Shown here one piece after another: positions 44,527 through 52,519 of a DNA stretch of 64,000 nt. Under the pieces are notes generated by a model. It worked only from the letters and a program-made list of their open reading frames with translations. It did no database searches and had not been told where the DNA came from. This stretch comes from Bacteroides pyogenes_A (GTDB taxonomy: Bacteria > Bacteroidota > Bacteroidia > Bacteroidales > Bacteroidaceae), in assembly GCF_048595595.1 (NCBI RefSeq), contig NZ_CP184347.1; one strand, 5' to 3'. The stretch's first letter is position 1. Each line of letters begins with the position of its first letter. A program made the translations under genes and the position numbers.

Positions 44527-44934
44527 CTAACGTTCTTGTGCCAATGCCGTCCAGAAGCGGTCTTCCTTGTCAATGCGTTCCGAAAAGAGCCAAACCTCTT
44601 TTATCAAACCATTCTCAAAGCGAAAGAGATCCACGCCTTTCATTTCTATCGAATGTCCGTTTGCCGACACCGCGAATCCGATTGCAGCCGCAACCAAGTC
44701 ATCGTTTTCCGTCACGTAATCCACTTGGTCGATGGCGAACGTCCCATTGCTCAATTGAGCCATTCTTCCCAAATGGGCAAAAACATTCTGCTTGCCGTTG
44801 TAAACACCCGACAATGCTCCCTCTCCCGGTTGATGCCATGTCAAATCGTCGGAGAGCAATGCCCCCACCGTTTCAAAATCACCCTGTGCCAAAGCCGTGT
44901 AGAACCGGCGCACTTTTTCAGTTTTTCTTTCCAT
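44527..44934 (-). CDS. SnoaL/NTF2-like protein
   Basis: 135 residues from ATG 44934 (MERKTEKVRRFYTAL). It matches the SnoaL-like NTF2 fold: RRFYTALAQGDFETVGALLSDDLTWHQPG at the start, VFAHLGRMAQLSNGTF, and the final strand FENGLIKEVWLFSERID. Such proteins bind small ligands or act as isomerases and cyclases; no catalytic assignment is possible. It is divergent from the HxlR regulator, with a dyad operator between them, so it is probably the regulator's target. Confidence 0.87.
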   Translation of the reverse strand: MERKTEKVRRFYTALAQGDFETVGALLSDDLTWHQPGEGALSGVYNGKQNVFAHLGRMAQLSNGTFAIDQVDYVTENDDLVAAAIGFAVSANGHSIEMKGVDLFRFENGLIKEVWLFSERIDKEDRFWTALAQER

Positions 44935-44952
44935 AAGTCTGTACTTTAATTG

Positions 44953-44980
44953 TTGAAGTCGCTGCAAAGTAATACCTTTG
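44953..44980 (+). promoter_or_regulatory. promoter of the HxlR gene, overlapping a divergent one
   Basis: TTG at 44953-44955 and TACCTTTG at 44973-44980 (spacing 17). On the opposite strand TTACTTTG (44965-44972) with TTG 20 bp upstream could serve the NTF2-like gene. Confidence 0.5.
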
Positions 44981-45003
44981 CATTATAAAATACAAGTACC
45001 TAT

Positions 45004-45028
45004 AATATTGTATGATACATACTATATT
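45004..45028. promoter_or_regulatory. 25-bp operator dyad in front of the HxlR gene
   Basis: AATATTGTATG-ATA-CATACTATATT: the 11-bp arms match at 10 of 11 positions around a 3-bp centre. It sits between the divergent starts, downstream of the plus-strand promoter, the right place for autorepression by a winged-helix dimer. Confidence 0.75.
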
Positions 45029-45057
45029 GTTAGATTTATTGATTATCAAGAATAAAA

Positions 45058-45381
45058 ATGTTTGCTATGGAGAGAAAAATTTCAGATAATGAATGCCCCG
45101 TGCGGAAATCAATGCAGATTTTCGCCGGTAAATGGACACTACTCATCATCTTCCAAATCAACCGCAGGATAATCCGTTACGGAGAGCTCAAACGTGCCAT
45201 TCCGGGCATCAGCGAGAAGATGCTTATCGACGAACTGAAATTTCTTTGCGCCAAAGGGTTGGTTAAAAAGAAACAGTATCCCGAAGTTCCTCCCAAAGTG
45301 GAGTACTCTCTCACACCATTGGGCGAGAAAGTACTACCGATTATCGATGAGATAGCCAAGTTTGGAATGGATAATTTGTAA
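45058..45381 (+). CDS. HxlR-family transcriptional regulator
   Basis: 107 residues. It has the HxlR/DUF24 winged-helix signature: CPVRKSMQIFAGKWTLLII (with the N-terminal Cys of the family), RYGELKRAIPGISEKMLIDE for the recognition helix, then KGLVKKKQYPEVPPKVEYSL (wing) and TPLGEKVLPIIDE. Such regulators often sense redox or electrophile stress through the N-terminal Cys. It is divergent from the NTF2-like gene and has a strong dyad upstream. An alternative ATG at 45067 removes three residues. Confidence 0.93.
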   Translation: MFAMERKISDNECPVRKSMQIFAGKWTLLIIFQINRRIIRYGELKRAIPGISEKMLIDELKFLCAKGLVKKKQYPEVPPKVEYSLTPLGEKVLPIIDEIAKFGMDNL

Positions 45382-45617
45382 GCCCCGGATTAAACTTCTT
45401 TTTACGAAGGAGTAAGCCTTGTCAAGGAAAACATTACGATATAAAGAGTGTTGAGATGTTTTTATATAAATAAGCTCGTATTTTCTTTGGGGGAAACACG
45501 AAAAAACATATCTTTACAACGTTTTAAACAAGAAGCCCAAATTTGTTTAGAATAATGATATGACAAGTTTACGGTCTCCTCTACGAGGCTCAACTGAAAG
45601 AGCAGGAAGCGATTACA

Positions 45618-45695
45618 ATGATGGAAGCAGTAATTGAAGCAAGGATATTATTCCCTTTGTTTTGTGAAATATTAGATATTAAGGAGAGCAAATGA
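45618..45695 (+). other. short remnant ORF before the methylase pseudogene
   Basis: A 25-codon frame (MMEAVIEARILFPLFC start) overlaps the methylase start by 4 bp; the frame extends upstream to about 45558 without a start. Possibly the tail of a decayed gene. The rest of 45382-45617 shows nothing recognisable. Confidence 0.3.
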
Positions 45696-46613
45696 TGATA
45701 TATTCTCCATTGCGTTACCCTGGAGGGAAAAATAGATTAGCTCCATTTATATTGCTAAGATGTGTTTTTATAATGGAATTACGGAACACTATGTGGAGCC
45801 ATATTTCGGAGGAGCTTCTGTGGCTTTATTTCTATTATTTGAGGGTTTTGTTGAAAAAATAACTATCAATGATAAAGATCGATCAATCTATGCTTTTTGG
45901 TACTCTGTACTAAATCAATCAGAAGAATTATGTAATCTAATAGAGAAAACATCTATTACGATAGAAGAATGGGAAAAACAGAAAGAAGTTCAGAAAAATA
46001 TAGATAATGTTGGTTTGCTCGAACTTGGATTTTCAACATTCTTTTTAAATAGGACAAATAGATCTGGAATAATTAAGGCTGGTGTAATAGGAGGTTATAA
46101 ACAAGAAGGTGTTTATAAATTAGATTGCAGGTTCAATAAAGAAAACCTGATAGAGCGTATTCGTAAGATAGCAGGCATAAAAAACAAAATAGATTTATAT
46201 AATGATGACGCTCTTGTTTTGATAGATAAAATAGTAAAACAAAACGAACAGTTCAATAATACACTGCTATACTTTGATCCTCCTTATTATGGAAAAGGGA
46301 GTTCTTTATATATGAATTATTACAAGAAGTCTCATCATCAAATTGTTAGTGAAAAGATTAAAAGTTTACAAGGAGTTAAGTGGATAGTGTCTTATGATGA
46401 TACTCCAGAGATTAAAGATTTATATTCTGGCTGTATAAAAAAGAATATAGTCTAATTCATACAGCAGCTAAATCTAAAGAAGGAAAAGAAATTCTCTTTT
46501 TTAGTCCTAATCTTCAGTTTGACAAAAACAAGAATCCCCTTAAGTATAGATTAAAAAAAACAGAGAAAAAAAAGAAATCATTTATGATGATAAAGAAACC
46601 GACATTTAAATAG
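45692..46613 (+). pseudogene. D12-class N6-adenine DNA methyltransferase, two frameshifts
   Basis: Three frames join into one Dam/DpnM-like enzyme. The start (ATG 45692 or 45695) gives SPLRYPGGKNRLAPFI; the frame then breaks near 45745, where two extra bases (TTTATATTG for TTTATTG) would explain it. The main frame from 45760 carries HYVEPYFGGASVALFL, LNRTNRSGI and the catalytic LLYFDPPYYGKGS (DPPY). A second break in the A run near 46436 leads into EYSLIHTAAKSKEGKEILFF, ending at 46613. With both breaks real the gene is dead; the catalytic core itself is unbroken. No restriction partner is visible. Confidence 0.8.
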
Positions 46614-46768
46614 CTTGCGATTGCAAAAAGCAGCAACGTTTCTATAAGCGTGTCATCAAATTGGATAAGCAAATCCAAATCATTATTGCTGGGAACCGTC
46701 AAAACGTAGAGCAGGGCGAAGACGAACGTGGTAAGTTTTACAAGGTGTATTACAAAGAGGAAGATTGA
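46610..46768 (+). pseudogene. C-terminal remnant of an unidentified gene
   Basis: An open frame of ~52 codons without a start (CKKQQRFYKRVIKLDKQIQI, then QGEDERGKFYKVYYKEED). Its last 60 bp are repeated, decayed, after the BRO gene (47632-47693). Family not identified; highly charged. Confidence 0.5.
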
Positions 46769-47693
46769 AAAAACGAAATATTATGGCACAAAAGCAAGCT
46801 ATACAGCTATTTGAGACGAAGAAAGTCCGCACCATTTGGGACGAAGAACAGGAAAAATGGTACTTCTCCATCGTGGATACCGTCGCCATTTTGACGGATA
46901 GTATAGACCCCACGGCCTATTGGAGAAAACTGAAACAACGTCTTAAAGCAGAGGGTAATGAAACCGTGACGAATTGTCACGGTTTGAAAATGCGTGCCGC
47001 GGATGGCAAGATGCGACTAACCGATGTGGCTGATACGGAGCAGCTTTTCAGGCTGATTCAGTCCATACCCTCACCCAAGGCGGAACCGTTTAAGTTGTGG
47101 ATTGCACAAGTGGCACGTGAGCGTTTAGATCAAATGCAAGACCCGGAATTGTCGATAGAACAGGCTATGAACGATTACAAACGTTTGGGCTATTCCGACA
47201 ATTGGATCAACCAACGTCTAAAAAGCATTGAAATACGCAAAGAGCTTACAGACGAATGGAAGAAACGCGGATTGCAAGAGGGGGTACAATTCGTTTTCCT
47301 AACCGATATTATCTATAAGACGTGGGCAGGCAAAACGGCCAAGGAATATAAGAAATTCAAGGGGTTAAAAAAGGAAAACCTGCGCGACAACATGACTAAC
47401 ACCGAGCTGGTGCTAAATATGCTGGCGGAGCTATCGACAAAGCGCATTTCGGAAACTGCTAATCCCGAAACAATGGATGAACACAGCGACGTTGCTCGTC
47501 AAGGTGGAGAAATAGCGCGTAATGCACGTCTTGAATTGGAGGGCAAAACAGGCGAGAAAGTTATCTCTCCCCTAAATGCTAAACAAGGAGTTCTGTTAAA
47601 TGATAAAAAAAACAAAAATAGCCAAGATATAGAATAGGGCAAAGACGAAGTGGTAAGTTTTATAATAAGGTGTATTACAAACAGGAAGAGTGA
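46709..47693. repeat. ~60-bp direct repeats flanking the BRO-family gene
   Basis: Copies at 46709-46768 and 47632-47693 share GGGC.AAGACGAA..TGGTAAG and GTGTATTACAAA.AGGAAGA; the right copy has small indels and overlaps the BRO stop codon. The arrangement suggests insertion by recombination or a partial duplication. Confidence 0.75.
46783..47637 (+). CDS. BRO-family phage antirepressor-like protein
   Basis: 284 residues from ATG 46783 (MAQKQAIQLFETKKVRTIWD). The N-terminal Bro-N domain is clear: KWYFSIVDTVAILTDSIDPT, WRKLKQRLKAEGNE and MRLTDVADTEQLFRLIQSIP, then PKAEPFKLWIAQVARERLD. The C-terminal half resembles the DinD-like extension (YSDNWINQRLKSIEIRKELT, LTDIIYKTWAGKTAKEYKKF). Such proteins occur in prophages and islands as antirepressors or damage-linked factors. 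It lies among gene fragments and is flanked by direct repeats, but is itself intact. Confidence 0.85.
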   Translation: MAQKQAIQLFETKKVRTIWDEEQEKWYFSIVDTVAILTDSIDPTAYWRKLKQRLKAEGNETVTNCHGLKMRAADGKMRLTDVADTEQLFRLIQSIPSPKAEPFKLWIAQVARERLDQMQDPELSIEQAMNDYKRLGYSDNWINQRLKSIEIRKELTDEWKKRGLQEGVQFVFLTDIIYKTWAGKTAKEYKKFKGLKKENLRDNMTNTELVLNMLAELSTKRISETANPETMDEHSDVARQGGEIARNARLELEGKTGEKVISPLNAKQGVLLNDKKNKNSQDIE

Positions 47694-47760
47694 ATTCGAG
47701 AGTTATGACATACGTGTTTTTGTAAAGAGCAAGAGAGTTTATGAGCTGGAATATTTTATA

Positions 47761-47865
47761 GTGCCCAGTTATCCGAAGAAAATCCAAACCGAACATGGAG
47801 AGACTGTGATATCCATTCCACGTGACCGTAATGGCCAGTTTGAACCGATTGTTGGACAGTGTTGC
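47761..47865 (+). mobile_element. IS256-family transposase fragment
   Basis: A ~35-codon stretch reads YPKKIQTEHGETVISIPRDR then NGQFEPIVG. The (I/V)PRDRNGxFEP block preceded by K(T)..xGE is characteristic of the N-terminal part of IS256-type transposases. No ends, catalytic domain or further ORF remain, so it is a fossil. Nothing else is visible in 47694-47994. Confidence 0.6.
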
Positions 47866-47994
47866 TTAACAAGCTATTTTTCAATTAATTCATTGTGAAT
47901 TCCCCAGATTCGTAATTTCGTCATCTGCTTGTTCCGCCCCTCCCCTCTTTCGCAAACGGTCCGTATGCCCTTTTAGCATCCGAAATGCCCCCTG

Positions 47995-48708
47995 TCACAT
48001 GGTCATTTGCCGGCGGATGGAGAATTTCACGATTGCCATGGCGTTGACGGCCGCAAACGGAATGTCCATCGGCTCGTGGTGCACGTTGTAGCTCACCAGC
48101 TTGATGTGCTTTTCCTTTTCCGACCGCTTCACGTATTTCACCGCTAGGTACTCGTCTCCTTCGATCATGAACGACACCAGATATATCTCTCCGTAGATGA
48201 TGCTTTCGAAGCTGTTCAGCTCCTTATACCCCACGATGTCTCCCGATTTCAGTATGGGGTACATGCTGTCTCCGCTCACGTAGACCGCTCCGTCGCAGTG
48301 CGGGACGTTGGGAATCTGTATCTTTCCCAACGAAAACTGATGTTTGTCGGTAAACAGCGTTTTCAGATTGGCGGCCGCCCCGATGTCGTACAATGTCACG
48401 CTGCGGTCGTCTGTGGCTTCCACCGTTTTCGGATTGTGAATTATGTGCACTTCGCCTTGCGCCAGTTCGCTTTCGCAGAATCCCGGTTGGCGATCCGGAC
48501 TTCCTTTTCCCAGCAACAGCCAGTTGTAGTCCACCGTGTTTCCCAGTTTGTCGAGCAGCAGGCGGAAATCGATGCTGTTCCGTGCGCCCCAGTTGGTGAC
48601 GGTTGCTCTTGAAACTCCCATGTAATCGGCCAGTTCGCTGTCTTTCTTCAGCTTCAGCACCTGTTTGGCACGCTTGATGATGCCGGGTACGTCTAAAATA
48701 GTGTCCAT
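47995..48708 (-). CDS. phage-type repressor: HTH plus S24 (LexA-like) peptidase
   Basis: 237 residues. An N-terminal helix-turn-helix (about residues 20-45: DSELADYMGVSRATVTNWGA) is followed by a linker and an S24 peptidase domain. The catalytic Ser lies in VSGDSMYPIL (about S148) and the Lys in EYLAVKYVKR (about K191). DIGAAANL (residues ~108-115) is a plausible self-cleavage region. It resembles CI-type repressors that are inactivated on DNA damage. It is divergent from the cassette to its right and is probably that cassette's regulator. Confidence 0.9.
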   Translation of the reverse strand: MDTILDVPGIIKRAKQVLKLKKDSELADYMGVSRATVTNWGARNSIDFRLLLDKLGNTVDYNWLLLGKGSPDRQPGFCESELAQGEVHIIHNPKTVEATDDRSVTLYDIGAAANLKTLFTDKHQFSLGKIQIPNVPHCDGAVYVSGDSMYPILKSGDIVGYKELNSFESIIYGEIYLVSFMIEGDEYLAVKYVKRSEKEKHIKLVSYNVHHEPMDIPFAAVNAMAIVKFSIRRQMTM

Positions 48709-48805
48709 AGTGTTGTCATTTATTTCTGATGTAAAAATTCATAAACACGTTAATCGCTCATCTATAACTTCTTATCTATATGCTTAAAATTAAATTCTAA
48801 AACAG

Positions 48806-48838
48806 TTTGTTTTTAAAATGAAATCTATTTTATATTTG
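48806..48838 (+). promoter_or_regulatory. promoter divergent from the repressor gene
   Basis: TTTG at 48806-48809 and TATATTTG at 48831-48838, spacing 21 bp, directed rightward. On the opposite strand TATCTTTG (48864-48871, minus) could serve the repressor. Confidence 0.6.
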
Positions 48839-48892
48839 TAGTGAAATTCCATGAATTTTGTTTCAAAGATATAAATTAAAAACAAGCCGACC

Positions 48893-48952
48893 ATGAAAAA
48901 CAACGAAAAGTTTACGAAAGGCAGCGAAAAAGTTCATTCCCCACCTCCATAG
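48893..48952 (+). CDS. possible 19-residue peptide downstream of the divergent promoter
   Basis: ATG 48893 to TAG encodes MKNNEKFTKGSEKVHSPPP. It is the first ORF after the promoter at 48838 and lies before the 22-bp array. It is too short to judge and may not be translated. Confidence 0.3.
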   Translation: MKNNEKFTKGSEKVHSPPP

Positions 48953-49001
48953 TGGCTTCTGCGTCCTTGTTCCTACCGGCATGTGCGCTTGCTGCGGTGA
49001 G

Positions 49002-49334
49002 CATATATATTCACCGCGGTAGCCATATATGCCTACCGTGATGACTATATATGTCTACCGTGATAGCTATATATGCCTACTGTGATGACTATATATGCTT
49101 ACCGTAATAAAGATTTATGCTTGCCGCAATAGCTATATATGCCTACCGTGATAACCATATATGCTTACCGCGATAAAGGTATATGCTTGCTTGATAAGCC
49201 ATACATCTGCTGTAATAACCATATATGCTTACCGCGATAAAGATATATGCTTGCCTGATAGACCATACATCTGCTGTGATAACCTGTGCATGCCTGCCTT
49301 GATAAGGATATATATCCGCCATGCCGGATATATG
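49002..49334. repeat. 22-bp tandem repeat array, locus 3
   Basis: About 15 units with period 22, consensus YATATATGCYTACCGYGATARM; some units lose 1-2 bases on the right side, where degeneration increases. The best-conserved parts are two near-palindromes, CATATATG and ACCGCGGT, about 11 bp apart. Same family as the arrays at 12554 and 32862. It fills the space between the repressor region and the zinc-ribbon gene. Confidence 0.93.
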
Positions 49335-49382
49335 AATTGTAAATAAATAACTCATTTTTTCAACATAAAAAATTTGAATATC

Positions 49383-49727
49383 ATGAAACCTGAATTTTCT
49401 TTATCGGCACGACAATCCGTGTCCACCGTAATTTGTAGCAGTTGCAAACGAGAGCTCCCGTTGGATTGCTTCTATATGAGAAAGAAAAGCCGCTGTCCGG
49501 ACAGTTATTGCAAAGAGTGCCGCAAAGATTTGAGCCGTCGGAAGTACACGAGCGAAAAGGCCGTCCGTATCGCCTCGTCCGTCCGCCTTCCCTATCCTGT
49601 CATCACCGAGATCGAGGACCGGGAGACGCGTATCCGGTTTATTCTGAACGCTCTCCGGGTGGTACGGCTTAGCGTTGAGTGCAAAAAGAGGAGGATGCTG
49701 GAGGAAGAAGAGAAGGCTTTGCTGTGA
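49383..49727 (+). CDS. small zinc-ribbon protein
   Basis: 114 residues from ATG 49383 (MKPEFSLSARQS). Two CxxC pairs, CSSCKRELPLDCFY and YCKECRKDLSRRKY, form a zinc ribbon like those seen in phage HNH-associated proteins, but no HNH catalytic residues follow. The C-terminus is a basic/acidic helix (RRMLEEEEKAL). The stop codon lies in the first unit of a 71-bp tandem repeat. It is upstream of and co-directional with the DUF4373 gene. Confidence 0.75.
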   Translation: MKPEFSLSARQSVSTVICSSCKRELPLDCFYMRKKSRCPDSYCKECRKDLSRRKYTSEKAVRIASSVRLPYPVITEIEDRETRIRFILNALRVVRLSVECKKRRMLEEEEKALL

Positions 49728-49880
49728 TAAGCGAGTGGACTTCCTCGCCCGGCGGGTGAAACGGTGGCTTTGATTTCGGACGCGGGGCCTTGCTGTGATA
49801 AGCGAGTGGACTTCCTCGCCCGGCGGGTGAAACGGTGGCTTTGATTTCGGACGCGGGGCCTTGCTGTGATAAGCGGGAGG
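49721..49880. repeat. 71-bp tandem duplication at the 3' end of the zinc-ribbon gene
   Basis: GCTGTGATAAGCG starts at 49721, 49792 and 49863: two identical 71-bp units and a partial third that diverges. The first copy contains the stop codon of the upstream gene. Confidence 0.9.
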
Positions 49881-50023
49881 GCTTCCTCACCCGGTGTCCG
49901 GAATCGGATATGCAGGGGGGAGGAAGTCTTGCGTTTCTCCAAAGGATGCATCCGGCGATTTCGGAAGAAGCGAGAATCATAAACCTTTTTTATCGTAAAA
50001 ATAATTACAAGAATCATAGTAGT

Positions 50024-51790
50024 ATGGCAAGAATAAAGAAAAAGGGATTGGATTATTTCCCTCTGAACACAGATTTTATCCACGACCGTGCCGTGCGCCG
50101 CCTCATGAAACGCGGGGGCGACTCCGCTCTCGGCATTCTGGTAGAAGTGCTGTCGTATATTTATGCCGGCGAGGGTTATTATGTCCGCGCCGACCGTTTG
50201 TTTTACGAAGATCTTTCGGCGGGTTTGTACGAAAACAGCGCGGACGATGTGGAGCGTATCATCCGCCTTGCGGTGGAGTACGGGCTGTTTGACGCCGGAC
50301 TGTTCGAGCGCGAGCGCATACTGACTTCCGCCGAAATACAGCGCCAGTATCTTTTCAGCACCCGTCGTAGGAACGTTCCGGGTTTGGAGGCGGCATACAG
50401 CCTGTTGACAGTAGAGGAATCGGTTGAAAACAAGGAAGATACGGATGAAAATACCCTTTCCTGCTGTGTAAATCAGGGTGACGGCGAAGACGTTTCAGCT
50501 GTTGAAAATGTAACATTTATCCCCGAAAATGTAACATCGGGTACACATAGCATAGCACAGCATAGCATAGCACAGCAAAGCAAAAAAGATCCCCTCCTCA
50601 GTCCTCCCCTGAGAAAAACAGGGGAGGAAGGGAAGAGGAAGAGGGGAAAGGAGGAGGTTTTTTCTGAAACTTCCTGCGGAAGGGATGCTGCGCGGCATTC
50701 TGTGGGCCCGTCCGCTGGTTTGTCTACTTCATCTGGTTCGTCTGCTGCGAATGGGTTCGCTACAAGCTCTTCCCGAGAGGATGCTGTCCGATATTCCGCA
50801 GCTCCGCCTGCTGCGCCATCTGCTTCATCTGGTTCGGTTGGCGTGAATGAGTTGACTGCAAGCTCTTCCCGAGAGGATAGTGTTTGGCTTTCTGTGGTTC
50901 CGCCCGCTGTTTCATCTGCTTCATCTGCTGTGAATGGGTTGGCTGTAAGCTCTTTCGAGGAGGATAGCGTTCGGCATTCCGTGGGCCCGTCCGCTGACTC
51001 ATCTGCTTCATCTGCCGTGAATGGGTTGGCTGTAAGCTCTTTCGAGGAGGATAGCGTTCGGCATTCCGTAGCTCCGTCCGCTGGCTCATCTGCTTCATTT
51101 GCTGCGAATGGGTTGGCTGCAAGCTTTCCCGGAGAGGATGCTGTCCGATATTCCGTAGCTCCGTCCGTTGGCTCATCTGCTTCATTTGCTGCTAATGGGT
51201 TGGCTGCAAGCTCTTTCGGGGAGGATAGCGTTCGGCATTCCGTAGCTCCGTCCGCTGGCTCATCTGGTTCATTTGCTGCTAATGGGTTGGCTGCAAGCTC
51301 TTTCGAGAAGGATAGCGTTCGGCATTCCGTAGCTCCGTCCGCTGGCTCATCTGGTTCGGTTGCTACGAATGGGTTGGCTGTAAACTCTTCCGCGAGGGAT
51401 GCTGCCCGATATTCCGCAGCTCCGCTCGCTTTGGGTGAGCTGTTCGCAAATCCTTGCGGCGGAGGGGAGGCTCAGTCCCCAGCTGCTTGTGTAAAAGGGG
51501 ATTCCCGTTCGGGGAAGCGGAAAATATGGACGCAGGAGGCTATCGACGGGCTTCTTCCACCTGCCGACGGAACACCGCGCAACTATGCGGGGCTGCTCGA
51601 CAACCTACGGATATACGGCATCCCGCCCGCAGAACAATATGCCATCATCCGAAAAAGCAACTTCGGAGCTATCGGCGGGGCGATATGGAAGGGGATTGCT
51701 GCTTTGCGCGGTAGCGGCGGGAAAATAAAACTTCCCGGACGCTATCTGCTGAGTGTGGTAAACAGGAGAGACGATGAGGCTGCGAGCTGA
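50024..51790 (+). CDS. DUF4373 protein with central 29-residue repeats
   Basis: 588 residues from ATG 50024 (MARIKKKGLDYFPLNTDFIH); the upstream in-frame extension crosses the 71-bp repeats and is not coding. Residues 1-100 match the DUF4373/Lin1244-type domain seen in phage replication proteins (FPLNTDFIHDRAVRRLMKRG, then GILVEVLSYIYAGEGYYVRA). The middle (about residues 220-470) is a serine/alanine-rich tract of about nine repeats of 29-31 residues. The C-terminal part (NYAGLLDNLRIYGIPPAEQY, IGGAIWKGIAALRG) is conserved again. Plausibly a replication or helicase-loader-like relic; the repeat insert doubles its usual size. Confidence 0.85.
   Translation: MARIKKKGLDYFPLNTDFIHDRAVRRLMKRGGDSALGILVEVLSYIYAGEGYYVRADRLFYEDLSAGLYENSADDVERIIRLAVEYGLFDAGLFERERILTSAEIQRQYLFSTRRRNVPGLEAAYSLLTVEESVENKEDTDENTLSCCVNQGDGEDVSAVENVTFIPENVTSGTHSIAQHSIAQQSKKDPLLSPPLRKTGEEGKRKRGKEEVFSETSCGRDAARHSVGPSAGLSTSSGSSAANGFATSSSREDAVRYSAAPPAAPSASSGSVGVNELTASSSREDSVWLSVVPPAVSSASSAVNGLAVSSFEEDSVRHSVGPSADSSASSAVNGLAVSSFEEDSVRHSVAPSAGSSASFAANGLAASFPGEDAVRYSVAPSVGSSASFAANGLAASSFGEDSVRHSVAPSAGSSGSFAANGLAASSFEKDSVRHSVAPSAGSSGSVATNGLAVNSSARDAARYSAAPLALGELFANPCGGGEAQSPAACVKGDSRSGKRKIWTQEAIDGLLPPADGTPRNYAGLLDNLRIYGIPPAEQYAIIRKSNFGAIGGAIWKGIAALRGSGGKIKLPGRYLLSVVNRRDDEAAS
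50680..51430 (+). repeat. 87-bp in-frame coding repeats inside the DUF4373 gene
   Basis: About nine units, most exactly 87 bp (for example starts at 50960 and 51047), encoding variants of EDSVRHSVAPSAGSSAS followed by AANGLAASSF. The unit length is a multiple of three, so copy number can change without a frameshift. Confidence 0.88.
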
Positions 51791-51844
51791 TAATCAATGA
51801 ATAACGCAGGTTAATAATTTTGTTAAGACACAGTTTGAAAATCG

Positions 51845-51876
51845 TTTGCATACAAAATGTATCTTTTCTATCTTTG
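51845..51876 (+). promoter_or_regulatory. promoter of the HU-like gene
   Basis: TTTG at 51845-51848 and TATCTTTG at 51869-51876, spacing 20 bp; leader about 58 nt to ATG 51941. Confidence 0.75.
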
Positions 51877-51940
51877 TTGTGTCGATAAGCTTAAAGACGA
51901 AAACAAAACCGAATTAATCAAACACAAAAAAATTACGACT

Positions 51941-52486
51941 ATGCCAGTATTGTATGAAGCATTTCAGTCCGTTCTGAAAGACAAAAACGGTAAAAAACTA
52001 TTCTATCCGCGTGTGTTGCGCGCAGGTAATGTAAGTACTGCACAGATTGCGAAAGAGATTGCGGCTTACTCGTCTCTTTCTCCGGGAGATGTGATGAACA
52101 CGTTGAACAATTTGGCGACGGTGGTGAGCCACCACCTTCAGGCCTCGGAAAGTGTGACGCTCGACGGCTTCGGAACCTTTCGCATGGTGATGAAGTCGAA
52201 CCGCAAGGGGGTGGAAACTGCGGAAGAGGTATCTGCCGCCCAGTCTTCGCTCACGGTGCGATTCCGTCCTTGTGCCACACGCCATCCGGATGGCAAGGTA
52301 GCCACCCGTTCGCTGGTGACAGGCGCACGCTGTATACGCTTCGAGCGGACAGAGGTTGCCGCCAACGGAGAAGCCGGTAAACCCGGGAGCTCCGGAGGAG
52401 GCGTAAATACCGGAAGCGGCGGAGATAGCGGCAAGCCCGGCGGCGGAGGTTCGGGTGGCGTGGAAGCTCCGGATCCTTCGTTGTAA
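51941..52486 (+). CDS. HU-like DNA-binding protein with glycine-rich tail
   Basis: 181 residues from ATG 51941 (MPVLYEAFQSVLKDKNGKKL). The mapped promoter rules out the longer frame from 51857. Residues ~1-125 match the Bacteroidetes HU/IHF-like domain: STAQIAKEIAAYSSLSPGDV, LNNLATVVSHHLQASESVTL, DGFGTFRMVMKS. The last ~40 residues are a Gly/Ser/Pro tail (GSSGGGVNTGSGGDSGKPGG) without structure. It is followed by ~440 bp of hexamer repeats and then the amidase. It probably binds and bends DNA locally in the cassette. Confidence 0.92.
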   Translation: MPVLYEAFQSVLKDKNGKKLFYPRVLRAGNVSTAQIAKEIAAYSSLSPGDVMNTLNNLATVVSHHLQASESVTLDGFGTFRMVMKSNRKGVETAEEVSAAQSSLTVRFRPCATRHPDGKVATRSLVTGARCIRFERTEVAANGEAGKPGSSGGGVNTGSGGDSGKPGGGGSGGVEAPDPSL

Positions 52487-52519
52487 CCCCTGCGACGAAG
52501 CACTGCATAAGAGCGGGTT

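Noticed and set aside
12554..49334. CRISPR interpretation of the 22-bp arrays
   Set aside because: Units are directly adjacent with no unique spacers, and no cas genes are present.
50760..51185. Minus-strand ORF in the DUF4373 repeats
   Set aside because: It mirrors the 87-bp coding repeats, and the sense frame has conserved domains on both sides.
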